A stretch of 64,000 nucleotides of DNA, from the NCBI RefSeq assembly GCF_900104685.1, contig NZ_LT629755.1:868001-932000 (forward strand), given 5' to 3'. Origin of the DNA: Agromyces flavus (GTDB lineage Bacteria > Actinomycetota > Actinomycetes > Actinomycetales > Microbacteriaceae). Within the stretch, counting starts at the first letter, position 1. Every line of letters begins with the position of its first letter. The position numbers were made by a program, and so were the translations under genes. A model generated the notes under the pieces. It saw only the letters and a program-made list of their open reading frames with translations. It searched no databases and was not told the DNA's origin. Positions 37,788 through 48,291 of this stretch are shown piece after piece.

Positions 37788-38749
37788 CAGTCCGTCCCTC
37801 CGGCGCCGGCGACGCCCGTCTCGAGCGCGAGCCTCGCGACGGCGAGGTCCTGCCATCCCATGCCGCAGGTCTTGAACACGCGCGGCCGGTCGAAGCGCAC
37901 GGGCTGGCGGCCGTCGAGGATGCGAGCCATCGGCACGACGTCGTCGTGGGAGAGGTGGCCCTCCGCCACCGCCATGATGACGTCGCCCGCTTCCGTGCGC
38001 GCGATGCGGCCGGTCTCGACGATGACCTGGGCGCGGCCCAGGAGCGTACCGGGGAGCTCTCGCTGGTCGGGCTCGTGCGATCCGACCGCGACGATCGCGG
38101 CCCGGTCGGAGACGAGTCCGGCGCCGAAGAGCGGTTCGGTCGCGGTCGACGCGCAGACCACGAGGTCGGCGCCGGCGACATCGTCCGGGCCGCCCACCGC
38201 GACGTCCGCGTGCGGGACGTACGCCCGCGCCGCGTCGCTCGCGCGCTCGGCCTTCGCCCGGTCGCGACCCACGATGCGCACGCGTCGCAGGTCGCGGACG
38301 GCGGCCGTCGCCTCGACGTGACGCAGGCCCTGCGGCCCGGTGCCGAACACGACGAGCGACGAGGCGTCGGGGGTCGCCGTGGCGTCGAGCACGGCGGCCG
38401 ACACGGCGGGCGTGCGCAGGCTCGTGAGCGCCGTGCCGTCCATGATGGCGACGGGGGCGAGCGTGTCGCCGTCGAGGACGACGTAGACCGCCTGGATGCG
38501 CTCGAGGCCGCGCGCGGGATTGCCCGGCGCGACGGTGGCGAGCTTCTGACCCGCGAGGCCCTCGATCGCGGAGGGCATGAGCAGCAGCTGGCCCCCGGGG
38601 ACGTCGACGATGCCCCGCGGCGGGTCGGAGTCGGGATCGAACCCGCCGCGCACGAGCTCCTGAACGGCGCGGATCGCGGCGCGCATCGTCACGCGCGCCT
38701 CCACCGCAACGCCGTCGATCAGCTGGATGGAATCGAGTACCCCGGCCAT
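37787..38749 (-). CDS. Ornithine cyclodeaminase/mu-crystallin family protein, possible pyrroline-2-carboxylate reductase
   Basis: The 320-residue protein has the OCD fold with the nucleotide-binding VVFGTGPQGLRHVEA near residue 135, an AIMDGTALTSLRT catalytic stretch, and QELVRGGFDPDSDPP near the start. Several OCD relatives in (hydroxy)proline clusters reduce pyrroline-2-carboxylate to L-proline. That role fits here but is an inference; alanine dehydrogenase or cyclodeaminase activity is possible. ATG at 38749 is chosen since the family start falls there. An operator copy lies 26 bases upstream. Confidence 0.82.
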   Translation of the reverse strand: MAGVLDSIQLIDGVAVEARVTMRAAIRAVQELVRGGFDPDSDPPRGIVDVPGGQLLLMPSAIEGLAGQKLATVAPGNPARGLERIQAVYVVLDGDTLAPVAIMDGTALTSLRTPAVSAAVLDATATPDASSLVVFGTGPQGLRHVEATAAVRDLRRVRIVGRDRAKAERASDAARAYVPHADVAVGGPDDVAGADLVVCASTATEPLFGAGLVSDRAAIVAVGSHEPDQRELPGTLLGRAQVIVETGRIARTEAGDVIMAVAEGHLSHDDVVPMARILDGRQPVRFDRPRVFKTCGMGWQDLAVARLALETGVAGAGGTD

Positions 38750-38774
38750 TCGGGCAAGTCTAAGGAGTAATGCG

Positions 38775-38788
38775 TAATATGTCACGTA
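38775..38788 (-). promoter_or_regulatory. Operator copy 4, before the reductase-racemase operon
   Basis: TAATATGTCACGTA (read on the plus strand) is an exact third copy of the island operator, placed just upstream of the minus-strand OCD gene. It brings this divergent pair under the same regulator. It is also 207 bases upstream of rpsP but in no position to control its promoter. Confidence 0.6.
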
Positions 38789-38865
38789 GCGCGCATTGTC
38801 GATCGGCCAGCGGGTGGACTCGCTCCGAGAGGCCGACCCGGTTCGCGGCCCGCGCGAGGATCTGG

Positions 38866-38994
38866 CAGAATAGGCGGTTGGACCGCCGCCCGACCCTCTA
38901 TCCGGCCGTGGTCCGACCCTTCGAGCTTCCGCCGGGTGTGCACCCCACGCTCCAGGCGATCGGTTCAACCTCTTTCTACACATTCTGGAGAATC
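38866..38994 (+). promoter_or_regulatory. rpsP promoter (-10 CAGAAT) and structured leader
   Basis: ATCTGGCAGAAT ends in a -10 like CAGAAT (38866-38871). The same 12 bases occur before rplS. Transcription would give a leader of about 115 bases. It includes the hairpin GGCGGT-TGG-ACCGCC (38873-38887), near or at its 5' end, and ends with GGAG at a spacing of four before the rpsP GTG. A long leader in front of a ribosomal protein operon may carry feedback control, but no partner is identified. Confidence 0.5.
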
Positions 38995-39411
38995 GTGGCT
39001 GTCAAGATCCGTCTCAAGCGGCTCGGCAAGATCCGTGCCCCGTACTACCGCATCGTCGTCGCCGACTCGCGCACCAAGCGCGACGGTCGCGTGATCGAGG
39101 AGATCGGCAAGTACCACCCCACCGAGGAGCCCTCGTTCATCGAGGTGAAGTCCGACCGCGCCCAGTACTGGCTCGGCGTCGGCGCCCAGCCGACCGAGCA
39201 GGTCCGCGCCATCCTGAAGCTGACCGGCGACTGGGGCAAGTTCAAGGGCGACAAGGACGCCAAGAGCACCGTCCGCACCGCCGAGCCCAAGGCCGAGTTC
39301 ACGGTCGACGAGGCCAAGAAGTCGGTCGTCAAGCCCAAGGCCGAGAAGCCGGCCAAGGCCGAGGAGCCGGCCGCCGAGGCTGCCGACGAGGCCGCATCGG
39401 ACGAGGCGTAG
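38995..39411 (+). CDS. rpsP: 30S ribosomal protein S16
   Basis: The protein starts [21 protein letters not shown], the S16 signature, from a GTG preceded by GGAG. At 138 residues it carries a Lys/Ala/Glu-rich extension of about 50 residues beyond the roughly 80-residue core, which is common in Actinobacteria. The upstream ATG at 38770 would put the operator inside the gene and is rejected. It heads the rpsP-khpA-rimM-trmD operon. Confidence 0.96.
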   Translation: MAVKIRLKRLGKIRAPYYRIVVADSRTKRDGRVIEEIGKYHPTEEPSFIEVKSDRAQYWLGVGAQPTEQVRAILKLTGDWGKFKGDKDAKSTVRTAEPKAEFTVDEAKKSVVKPKAEKPAKAEEPAAEAADEAASDEA

Positions 39412-39414
39412 GCC

Positions 39415-39651
39415 TTGCTCACTTCCGCGCTCGAGCACCTCGTCAAGGGGATCGTCGATCACCCCGACGAGGTGAAGGTCGTCTCCGCGTCGAGCGCACG
39501 CGGCGAGGTCCTCGAGGTGCACGTGCACCCCGAGGACCTCGGCCGCGTCATCGGGCGGTCCGGTCGCACCGCGAAGGCGCTGCGCACCATCGTCGCCGCC
39601 CTCGCCGACGGTCGCCGGGTCCGTGTCGACGTCGTCGACACCGACGACTGA
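39415..39651 (+). CDS. khpA: KH-domain RNA-binding protein (KhpA)
   Basis: The 78-residue protein consists of one KH domain with the GxxG loop in VIGRSGRTAKALRTIV. The start is a rare TTG at 39415, three bases after the rpsP stop. This is its normal place in Actinobacteria and Firmicutes. KhpA works with KhpB/Jag as a global RNA binder in other bacteria. No khpB is present in the window. Confidence 0.93.
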   Translation: MLTSALEHLVKGIVDHPDEVKVVSASSARGEVLEVHVHPEDLGRVIGRSGRTAKALRTIVAALADGRRVRVDVVDTDD

Positions 39652-39652
39652 C

Positions 39653-40258
39653 GTGGCCGCGGCGAACCGCCCGCAGCAGCTCCGCGTCGGCCGGCTGACC
39701 AAGGCGCACGGGCTCAAGGGCGCCATCAAGCTCGAGCTGTACACCGACGATCCCGAGCGCCGCTTCGTGCCGGGCGCCGAGTTCTCGCTCCAGGTGCCCG
39801 AATCGTCACCGTGGCACGGCAAGCACCTCACCCTCCGCGAACTGCGCTGGTACAACGGCCATCCGGTCGGGTTCTTCGAGGGCGTCGACGACCGCACGGC
39901 GGCCGAGGCCCTCGTCAAGGCCATCCTCTGGGTCGACCAGCCGGCCGACGAGGACCAGGAGCCGGATGCCTGGTACGACCACCAGCTCGTCGGCCTGGCC
40001 GTCATCCGCGACGGCGAGCGGGTCGGCGAGGTCGCCCACGTCGACCACCTGCCCGCCCAGGACCTCCTCGTCGTGAAGACCGGTCGCGGTGAGGTCATGG
40101 TCCCGTTCGTCTCGGCCATCGTTCCGGCCGTCGACCTCGAGGCGGGCACCGTCACGGTCACCCCGCCGCCGGGCCTGTTCGAGGAGCTGCCCGACGAGCC
40201 CGAACCCGCCGACGGCGGCGACGCCGAGGCATCCGACGACCGGCCCGACGCCGACTAG
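39653..40258 (+). CDS. rimM: Ribosome maturation factor RimM
   Basis: RimM helps assemble the head of the 30S subunit and binds S19. The protein has the RimM N-domain (RVGRLTKAHGLKGAIKLELYTD) and a PRC-barrel domain (WYDHQLVGLAVIRDGERVGEV). The GTG at 39653 gives 201 residues with an acidic tail. A GTG at 39623 inside khpA would add ten residues and is less likely. It directly follows khpA and precedes trmD. Confidence 0.93.
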   Translation: MAAANRPQQLRVGRLTKAHGLKGAIKLELYTDDPERRFVPGAEFSLQVPESSPWHGKHLTLRELRWYNGHPVGFFEGVDDRTAAEALVKAILWVDQPADEDQEPDAWYDHQLVGLAVIRDGERVGEVAHVDHLPAQDLLVVKTGRGEVMVPFVSAIVPAVDLEAGTVTVTPPPGLFEELPDEPEPADGGDAEASDDRPDAD

Positions 40259-40267
40259 GAGCCGATC

Positions 40268-40978
40268 GTGCGGATCGACATCGTCACGATCTTCCCGTCG
40301 TTCTTCGACGTGCTCGACCTGTCGCTGCTCGGCAAGGCGCGGCAGACCGGCCTGATCGACGTGCGCACGCATGACCTGCGCGACTTCGCGCACGACCGGC
40401 ACCGCACCGTCGACGATACGCCCTACGGCGGTGGCGCCGGCATGGTCATGAAGCCCGAGCCCTGGGGCGAGGCCCTCGACGCGATCGTCGGCGACGGCCC
40501 GTCCGACGCGCTGCTCGTGGTGCCGTCTCCGGCGGGTGAGCCCTTCACGCAGCAGACCGCGCGCGAGCTCGCCGCCGAGGAGCACCTGGTCTTCGCGTGC
40601 GGCCGCTACGAGGGCATCGACCAGCGCGTGGTCGACCACTACGCCGCGCGCATGCGCGTGCGCCCCATCAGCCTCGGCGACTACGTGCTGAACGGCGGCG
40701 AGGTCGCCGTGATGGCGATGATCGAGGCCGCGGGCCGGCTCGTGCCCGGGGTCGTCGGCAACCCCGAGAGCCTCGTCGAGGAGTCCCACGAGGACGGCCT
40801 GCTCGAATACCCCAGCTACACCAAGCCCGCCGTGTGGCGCGGGCTCGAGGTGCCGCCGGTGCTGCTCTCCGGCCACCACGGCCGCGTGGCCGAATGGCGT
40901 CGCGAGCAGCAGGTCGAGCGCACGCGACGCGTGCGACCCGAGCTCCTTGCCGATGACGCGTCCGCGTCGCCCGAGTGA
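40268..40978 (+). CDS. trmD: tRNA (guanine-N1)-methyltransferase TrmD
   Basis: TrmD methylates G37 in tRNAs using S-adenosylmethionine. It folds with the trefoil knot of SPOUT enzymes. Visible signatures are [59 protein letters not shown] and the C-terminal YTKPAVWRG...VLLSGHH. The 236-residue length is usual. The GTG start follows a TAGGAGCCG stretch. It ends the operon; the next gene is preceded by its own promoter. Confidence 0.97.
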   Translation: MRIDIVTIFPSFFDVLDLSLLGKARQTGLIDVRTHDLRDFAHDRHRTVDDTPYGGGAGMVMKPEPWGEALDAIVGDGPSDALLVVPSPAGEPFTQQTARELAAEEHLVFACGRYEGIDQRVVDHYAARMRVRPISLGDYVLNGGEVAVMAMIEAAGRLVPGVVGNPESLVEESHEDGLLEYPSYTKPAVWRGLEVPPVLLSGHHGRVAEWRREQQVERTRRVRPELLADDASASPE

Positions 40979-40985
40979 GGGACTC

Positions 40986-41039
40986 TTCACGCGCCGGAAA
41001 CACTCGGGTCGGTTCCGTGAAACACGCCCTGAATAGCGT
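40986..41039 (+). promoter_or_regulatory. GlnR-like box and promoter of the sirohydrochlorin chelatase gene
   Basis: TTCAC (40986) - six bases - GAAAC (40997) - six - GTCGG (41008) - six - GAAAC (41019) reproduces the known GlnR pattern gTnAC-n6-GaAAC repeated with 11-base phasing. Ten bases after the last GAAAC lies TAGCGT (41034-41039), a TANNNT -10. The same GAAAC-N10-TANNNT layout is found at the three nitrite and nitrate promoters. GlnR or NnaR binding is an inference. Confidence 0.7.
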
Positions 41040-41088
41040 CGAAACCGGCGGCTGACACCGGATCCCGCCGGGAAGCGCGGGTCGGGTC

Positions 41089-41850
41089 ATGGGACGGACG
41101 GGTGGATCCGGAGGATCGCCGGAGCGCGCCGGACTTCCCCCGCTCCGTCTCGTCGCCGTGACCCACGGCACGCCGTCCACCGCGAACCGCGAGGCGGTGA
41201 TCCGCCTCGCCGACGGTGTCGCCTCCGCCCGCCCCGACCTGGGCGTGTCGATCACGTTCGTGGATGCGAGCAACGTCGACGTCAGCTCAGCCCTCGAGGC
41301 GGCGGCCGAGCCGGATGCCGTGATCGTGCCGCTCGTGCTCTCCGCGGGCTTCCACGTGCGCACCGGGCTCTCGCTGGGACTCGACCGCATCGGCGGCTCC
41401 GCGCGGCTCGCCGCCGAGCTCGGACCCGACGAGCGCCTCGTCGAGGTGCTCGCGCAGCGACTCGACGAGCTCGGCCTCGCCGACGGCGACACGGTCCTCC
41501 TGGCCGCCGCCGGATCGAACGATCCGCGCGCGGTCCGCGAGTGCTTCGAGACGGCGCGGCGGCTGGGCCAGCGGCTCGGGCGCTCGGTGACCGCAGGGTT
41601 CATCGCGGCGGCGATCCCGCGGCTGCCCGACGCGATCGAGATGATCCGCGAGGTGCACCCGGGTTCGCGCGTGGTCGTCGGCCCGTACCTGCTCGCACCG
41701 GGAACCTTCTACGACCAGGCCACGACTTCCGGGGCCGACGTGATCGCCGACCCGCTGCTGCTGCCCGACGAGCCCGCGCCGCGTGCGCTCGTCGACCTCG
41801 TGATCGATCGCTACGCCGCGGTCGGGCACGAGCGGCGCGAGCGCGCCTGA
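41089..41850 (+). CDS. Sirohydrochlorin chelatase (CbiX/SirB family)
   Basis: The 253-residue protein has two related halves of the CbiX fold. LVAVTHGTPS supplies the first metal-binding histidine, and LSAGFHVRTGLSLGLDR and VVGPYLLAPGTFYDQ are the later conserved stretches. It would insert iron into sirohydrochlorin to give siroheme, the cofactor of NirB encoded nearby. A precorrin-2 dehydrogenase is not in the window. The ATG at 41089 adds a poorly conserved start of about 20 residues; a later start (GTG at 41158) is possible. Confidence 0.85.
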   Translation: MGRTGGSGGSPERAGLPPLRLVAVTHGTPSTANREAVIRLADGVASARPDLGVSITFVDASNVDVSSALEAAAEPDAVIVPLVLSAGFHVRTGLSLGLDRIGGSARLAAELGPDERLVEVLAQRLDELGLADGDTVLLAAAGSNDPRAVRECFETARRLGQRLGRSVTAGFIAAAIPRLPDAIEMIREVHPGSRVVVGPYLLAPGTFYDQATTSGADVIADPLLLPDEPAPRALVDLVIDRYAAVGHERRERA

Positions 41851-41878
41851 GGGCGCTCCCGCCCGAGACGCTCAGGCG
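41844..41878. terminator. Bidirectional terminator between chelatase and nasC genes
   Basis: CGCCTGAG (41844-41851) and CTCAGGCG (41871-41878) form a perfect eight-base outer repeat that spans both stop codons. Inside it GGGCG-CTCC-CGCCC (41851-41864) forms a compact five-pair hairpin. The symmetric position between two convergent genes suits a two-way terminator. Confidence 0.6.
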
Positions 41879-43478
41879 GTGAGGGATGGCGCGCCGTCCG
41901 CTTGCGCGGTGCGCGCCAGCACCTCCGCGATGCGGCCGCGGCAGCCGCCGCACCCGGTCCCGGCACGGGTGTCGCGGCCGACGCACTCGACGGTCCCGTG
42001 CCCGCACGCGGCGGACTCCTCGATGCGACCGACCGTGACGCCGTTGCACCAGCACACCGTGGTCTCGGGTGCGAAGGCGTCCGCGTCCCCGGCGGGGTCG
42101 TAGTCCGGCCCGTCGAATCTGAGCAGCAACGACCGGTCGGCGGGCAGTTCGCCGCCCCGCTCGAACAGCAGCGTGAGCTCGGCCGCGGTGCGCGGCATCC
42201 CGACGCTCGCGAACCCCGTGAGGACGCCGTCCTCGGTGACCATCTTCACGTAGCGCAGGTGCTCGGGGTCGGCCCACTGGGCGACACGCCGCCGCGGAGC
42301 GAGCGCGTCGTCGTCCCACGGATCTGCGCTGACGTCGCCGACGGCCACCACGTCGACGTGCTCGGCCTTGAGCATCACGATCGGCTCGCGCTCGGTGGGC
42401 AGCGCCGCCTCGGTGCCGATGCCAGCCACCTCGGCGGCCAGGGCGGCCGCGAGCCACGAGGCCTGGCGCCAGCCCGGTCCGATGAGGCCGGATGGTGCGC
42501 CCGGGAGGTCGCGCCGTCCGGCGGTCTCGTCGGTGCGCTCGACGACCTGCGCGCAGTCGCCGATCGCGTACACGTCCGGGTCGGTCCAGCTCCGCAGGTC
42601 GGGGCCGACCACGACGCCCGTGGCGGTTCGCAGCCCCGCGAGCGTGGCGAGCTCGTTGCGCGGGCTCACGCCGCACGAGAGCACGAGGAGGTCGCCGCGG
42701 AGCTGCTTGCCGTCGGCCGTCACGAGCATGTCGAACCGACGAGTGCCGTCCTCGTCGGTGCGGAATCCGACGGCTTCGGCTCGGCTGTGGGCGATGACCG
42801 TGATGCCGGTGCGTCGCAGCGCCGCACGCAGCACCTGTCCGCTCCCGCGGTCGAGGTTGCGCGGCATCGGGATCGGGCCGTGGTGCACGACGCACACCTG
42901 CGCTCCGGCGTGCTGCGCCGCGAGGGCGAGCTCGAGCCCGAGCACGCCTGCGCCGAGTACGATGACGCGACGGCGGCCGCGCACCGCCTCGAGCACGCGC
43001 TGCGCGTCATCGAGGTCGCGGAGCGCGGTGATGCCCGCGGGGAGCGCGTCGTCGCGAGCCACGAGCGTCGACGCGTGCTTCTCGAGCGACGCGAGGTCTC
43101 GGCGGTGCCGCTCGACCCCGTCGAGCGTCGGCACGTTCGCCCGCGAGCCCGTCGCGAGCACCACGCGGTCGTAGGGGAGCGCCTCGCCGTTCGAGCACCG
43201 TACGACGCGCGCCGAGCGGTCGATCGAGGTCGCCGCCACGCCGAGGAGCACGCGCGCCCCGGCGGCTTGTGCGGCCTCGCGGTCGCCCACGAGCATCGCG
43301 TCCAGCTCGGTGTTGCCGACCGCGTAGTCGGCCACGAGCACGCGGTTGTACGCCTCCGCGTGCTCGCCGCCGACGACCGTGACCACGATGCGACGGGCCG
43401 CGACCTCGGGCAGCAGCTCCTCGACGAAGCGGGCGCCGACCGGCCCGTAGCCGATGAGGACGATCCTGAGCGGTTCGG

Positions 43479-43482
<4 letters not shown>
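41872..43482 (-). CDS. FAD-dependent electron-transfer subunit of assimilatory nitrate reductase (NasC-like)
   Basis: The 536-residue protein has two dinucleotide-binding regions (IVLIGYGPVGARFVEELL at the start; VIVLGAGVLGLELALAA near residue 170), like nitrite reductase NirB's N-terminal half. It ends in a BFD-type [2Fe-2S] domain with CWCNGVTVGRI and GTGCGGCRGRI. It would pass electrons from NADH to the nitrate reductase encoded just upstream, whose stop overlaps its ATG by four bases. The gene is third in the narK-nasA-nasC operon. Confidence 0.87.
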
Positions 43483-45593
<2,111 letters not shown>

Positions 45594-45604
45594 GCGTGCT
45601 CGAT

Positions 45605-47017
45605 TCAGATCTTGTGCTCGCGGAGGTGGCGGGGGCGGACGTACACCGCCCACGTGAGGGCGAGCAGCACCACGTACCCGGCGATGAAGCCGAGGAACGC
45701 GCCCGCGTAGTTCCCGGTCGTCTGGAACGACAGGTTCAGCGCCTGCGGGATCAGGAAGCCGCCGTACGCGCCGATCGCCGAGATGAGGCCGAGCGCGGCG
45801 GCGGCCTTGCGCTGCGTCGACACGTCGCCCGCGCCGCGCCCCGACCGCATCGCGAACACGATCGGCACCATCCGGTAGGTCGAGCCGTTGCCGATTCCGG
45901 CTGTGGCGAACAGCATCAGGAACAGGCCCAGGAACAGCCAGAAACTGCCGAGCGGCAGGGTCGCGAGTACCGCCGCCGTGATGCCGGCCATCGCGGCGAA
46001 CGCGATCATCGTGATGCGCGCACCGCCGAAGCGGTCGGAGAGCCGGCCGCCGTACGGGCGTGCGAGGGAGCCCACGAGTGCACCGAGGAACGCGAGCGAC
46101 ACGGTCGCACCGAGCACGTGGATGGCCGAGAACTCGGGGAACTGGTCGGCGATGAGCTTGGGGAACACGCTCGCGAAGCCGATGAACGAGCCGAACGTGC
46201 CGATGTAGAGCAGTGACAGCAGCCAGAGGTGCGGCTCCTTGAGCGCCGCGGCCGAACCCGAGAGGTCGGCCTTGGCGTTGGACAGGTTGTCCATGTACCG
46301 CCACGCTCCGAACATCGCCACGACGATGAGCGGGATCCAGACGAGCCCGGCCAACGGCAGGTTCAGCGTCGCGCCGGCGCCGATCGTGATGACGATCGGC
46401 ACCGTGAACTGCGCGACCGACGCGCCGAGGTTGCCGCCGGCGGCGTTCAATCCGAGCGCCCAGCCCTTCTCCCGCTGCGGGTAGAAGTACGTGATGTTCG
46501 ACATCGAGCTCGCGAAGTTCCCGCCCCCGAAGCCCGCGAGCGCGGCGGCCGCGAGGAGGACGCCGAACGGCGTCTCGGGATTCGACACGCAGATCGCGAG
46601 GGCGATCGTCGGGGCGAGCAGCAGGCCGGCCGAGATGATCGTCCAGTTGCGGCCGCCGAAGATCGGCACGAGGAACGAGTAGGGGATGCGGAGCGTCGCG
46701 CCCACGAGGCTCGGGATCGAGATGAGCCAGAACAGCTCGCCGGTCGAGAGCTGGAACCCGGCGGCGGGCAGTGCCACGGCCACGATGCTCCAGAGCTGCC
46801 AGACGACGAAGCCGAGGAACTCGGCGAAGATCGACCAGTTCAGGTTGCGGCGGGCGATACGTCGGCCCTCGCGCTCCCACTGGGTGGTGTTCTCGGCGTC
46901 CCAGCCGTGGATCCAGCGGCCGGGCCGGGTCGTGAGGAGTCCCTCGTCGGTCGCGCTCGCGGTGCGGGTCGCGGCATCCGTCGCGGCGGGCGGGGGAGCC
47001 TGGATGGTGTCGGTCAT
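45605..47017 (-). CDS. narK: Nitrate/nitrite MFS transporter (NarK family)
   Basis: The 470-residue protein has about twelve membrane segments of the major facilitator type after a polar N-terminus of 60 residues. It carries the NarK signatures: RIPYSFLVPIFGGRNWT, and the nitrate-signature glycine-rich FGGGNFASSMSNITYFYP and GLNAAGGNLGASVAQF. GGAGG precedes the ATG with six bases. It is the first gene of the operon with nasA and nasC, so it probably imports nitrate for assimilation. Confidence 0.92.
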   Translation of the reverse strand: MTDTIQAPPPAATDAATRTASATDEGLLTTRPGRWIHGWDAENTTQWEREGRRIARRNLNWSIFAEFLGFVVWQLWSIVAVALPAAGFQLSTGELFWLISIPSLVGATLRIPYSFLVPIFGGRNWTIISAGLLLAPTIALAICVSNPETPFGVLLAAAALAGFGGGNFASSMSNITYFYPQREKGWALGLNAAGGNLGASVAQFTVPIVITIGAGATLNLPLAGLVWIPLIVVAMFGAWRYMDNLSNAKADLSGSAAALKEPHLWLLSLLYIGTFGSFIGFASVFPKLIADQFPEFSAIHVLGATVSLAFLGALVGSLARPYGGRLSDRFGGARITMIAFAAMAGITAAVLATLPLGSFWLFLGLFLMLFATAGIGNGSTYRMVPIVFAMRSGRGAGDVSTQRKAAAALGLISAIGAYGGFLIPQALNLSFQTTGNYAGAFLGFIAGYVVLLALTWAVYVRPRHLREHKI

Positions 47018-47066
47018 CGGTGCCTCCGGGAGGTCTCGGTCTCGAGGATTCGAGGTGGTGTCGCCG

Positions 47067-47120
47067 ACGCTATCGACGCCGTGTTTCCCTGGATGGCGCG
47101 GGCTGTGAACCCTGCGTTCC
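47067..47120 (-). promoter_or_regulatory. GlnR-like half-sites and promoter of the narK-nasA-nasC operon
   Basis: Read on the minus strand: GGAAC (47120-47116), six bases, TTCAC (47109-47105), 17 bases, GAAAC (47087-47083), then exactly ten bases and TAGCGT (47072-47067) as -10. The half-sites keep an 11-base register. The GAAAC-N10-TANNNT arrangement is the same as at the chelatase and nirB promoters. Confidence 0.65.
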
Positions 47121-47160
47121 CACTTGCTCACCCTCGGAGGTGGGCTGTGTGAGGCGGTGG

Positions 47161-48291
47161 TCACACATCGATCCGGTACCCGCGCTTGACGACCGTGGCG
47201 ATCAGCCCCGGCACGCCGAGGGTCTGACGCAGCCGGCTCAGCGCGACCTCGAGCGCGTGCTCGTCGGTCGTGCCCGGCATGCTCGCCGCGAGCCGGTCCC
47301 GGGAGACGACGGTGCCACGCGCCTGCACGAGCGTGCGCAGGATCGCGAGGCCGAGCGGGGCGAGCTCGACGCGGCGTCCGCCGAGGTCGACGGCCGAGCC
47401 GCGCAGCGCGAGCGGACCGAGCTGGGTCTGGAGCCTGACGATCCGCTCGGTCTCGAGGTGCTCGCAGACCTGCCGGATCATCGCGCCCATCCGGAAGCGA
47501 TCGGGCTGCAGCGCGTCGATCCCGGCGGTGAGCAGCGGCGCGGCAGTGACCGGACCCACCGCCGCCGCGACGACCGGCCCGCGCATCGCGTCGATGAGGT
47601 CGTCGTGGCGGCCTCGCGCCTCGGCGGCCCCGAGCAGTGCGTGGACGGCCGGCGCGCTCGTGAACGTGATGCAGTCGAGGCCGCCCGTGCAGGCGGCCTC
47701 GATCAGGCGGTCCACGCGCTCGTCCGTGAAGTCGGGGTCGATCCACCGGTACGGCTCCACCGTGAGCACCGTGTCGTGCGCATCGCGCAGACGGTCGAGC
47801 GCCTCCGGCGGAAGGTAGCCGTGGAGCTGCACCGCGACGGTGAGTCCCCGCGGATGGTTCGCGAGCACCTCGTCGATGAGCGACTCGGTCGTCTCCTCCG
47901 CGCTCATGCCGACGTCGTCGAGCCCCGCGGCCCGGATGCCGCCGCGTGCCTTCGGGCCGCGGACCAGGATCGCCGTCTCGTGCAGCGCGTCGAGCAGGTC
48001 GTCGCCCAGCCCCGCGGCATCCGCGACCTCGAACCACCGGCGGACGCCGTAGGCGGTCGTCGCGAGCAGGACGTCGGGGCGGGCCTCGATGATCGCGCGC
48101 GTGTCGGCGATGACGGGCTCGTCGGAGCTCGCGTTCGCCATGCGGATGGTCGGCGCGTGCAGGACCTGCGCGCCGCGGCGCACGAACGCGTCGATGAGGT
48201 CCCCGGATCGCCGGTCGCTCGTGACGCCGATCCGGAACCCCTGCAGTTGGTCGGGGCGGAACCCGATCGCGCACTCCGCCTGGTCGGTCAT
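47161..48291 (-). CDS. HemD-winged helix fusion regulator (NnaR-like)
   Basis: The 376-residue protein joins a uroporphyrinogen-III synthase-like domain (residues 1 to about 265, with LLATTAYGVRRWFEVADAAGL and ITFTSAPAVHALL) to a C-terminal OmpR/PhoB-type winged helix (about 280-376: ILRTLVQARGTVVSRDRLAA, ALSRLRQTLG, TVVKRGYRIDV). This architecture is that of NnaR, a nitrate-assimilation activator of Streptomyces. Whether the HemD part still makes uroporphyrinogen III is not clear. It overlaps cobA by four bases. A weak hairpin (GTGTGA/TCACAC) covers its stop codon. Confidence 0.85.
   Translation of the reverse strand: MTDQAECAIGFRPDQLQGFRIGVTSDRRSGDLIDAFVRRGAQVLHAPTIRMANASSDEPVIADTRAIIEARPDVLLATTAYGVRRWFEVADAAGLGDDLLDALHETAILVRGPKARGGIRAAGLDDVGMSAEETTESLIDEVLANHPRGLTVAVQLHGYLPPEALDRLRDAHDTVLTVEPYRWIDPDFTDERVDRLIEAACTGGLDCITFTSAPAVHALLGAAEARGRHDDLIDAMRGPVVAAAVGPVTAAPLLTAGIDALQPDRFRMGAMIRQVCEHLETERIVRLQTQLGPLALRGSAVDLGGRRVELAPLGLAILRTLVQARGTVVSRDRLAASMPGTTDEHALEVALSRLRQTLGVPGLIATVVKRGYRIDV

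Noticed and set aside
38770..38994. Upstream ATG in frame with rpsP that would add 75 residues
   Set aside because: The added part contains the operator and the rpsP promoter and is not S16-like. The GTG at 38995 has a proper ribosome binding site and begins the conserved sequence.
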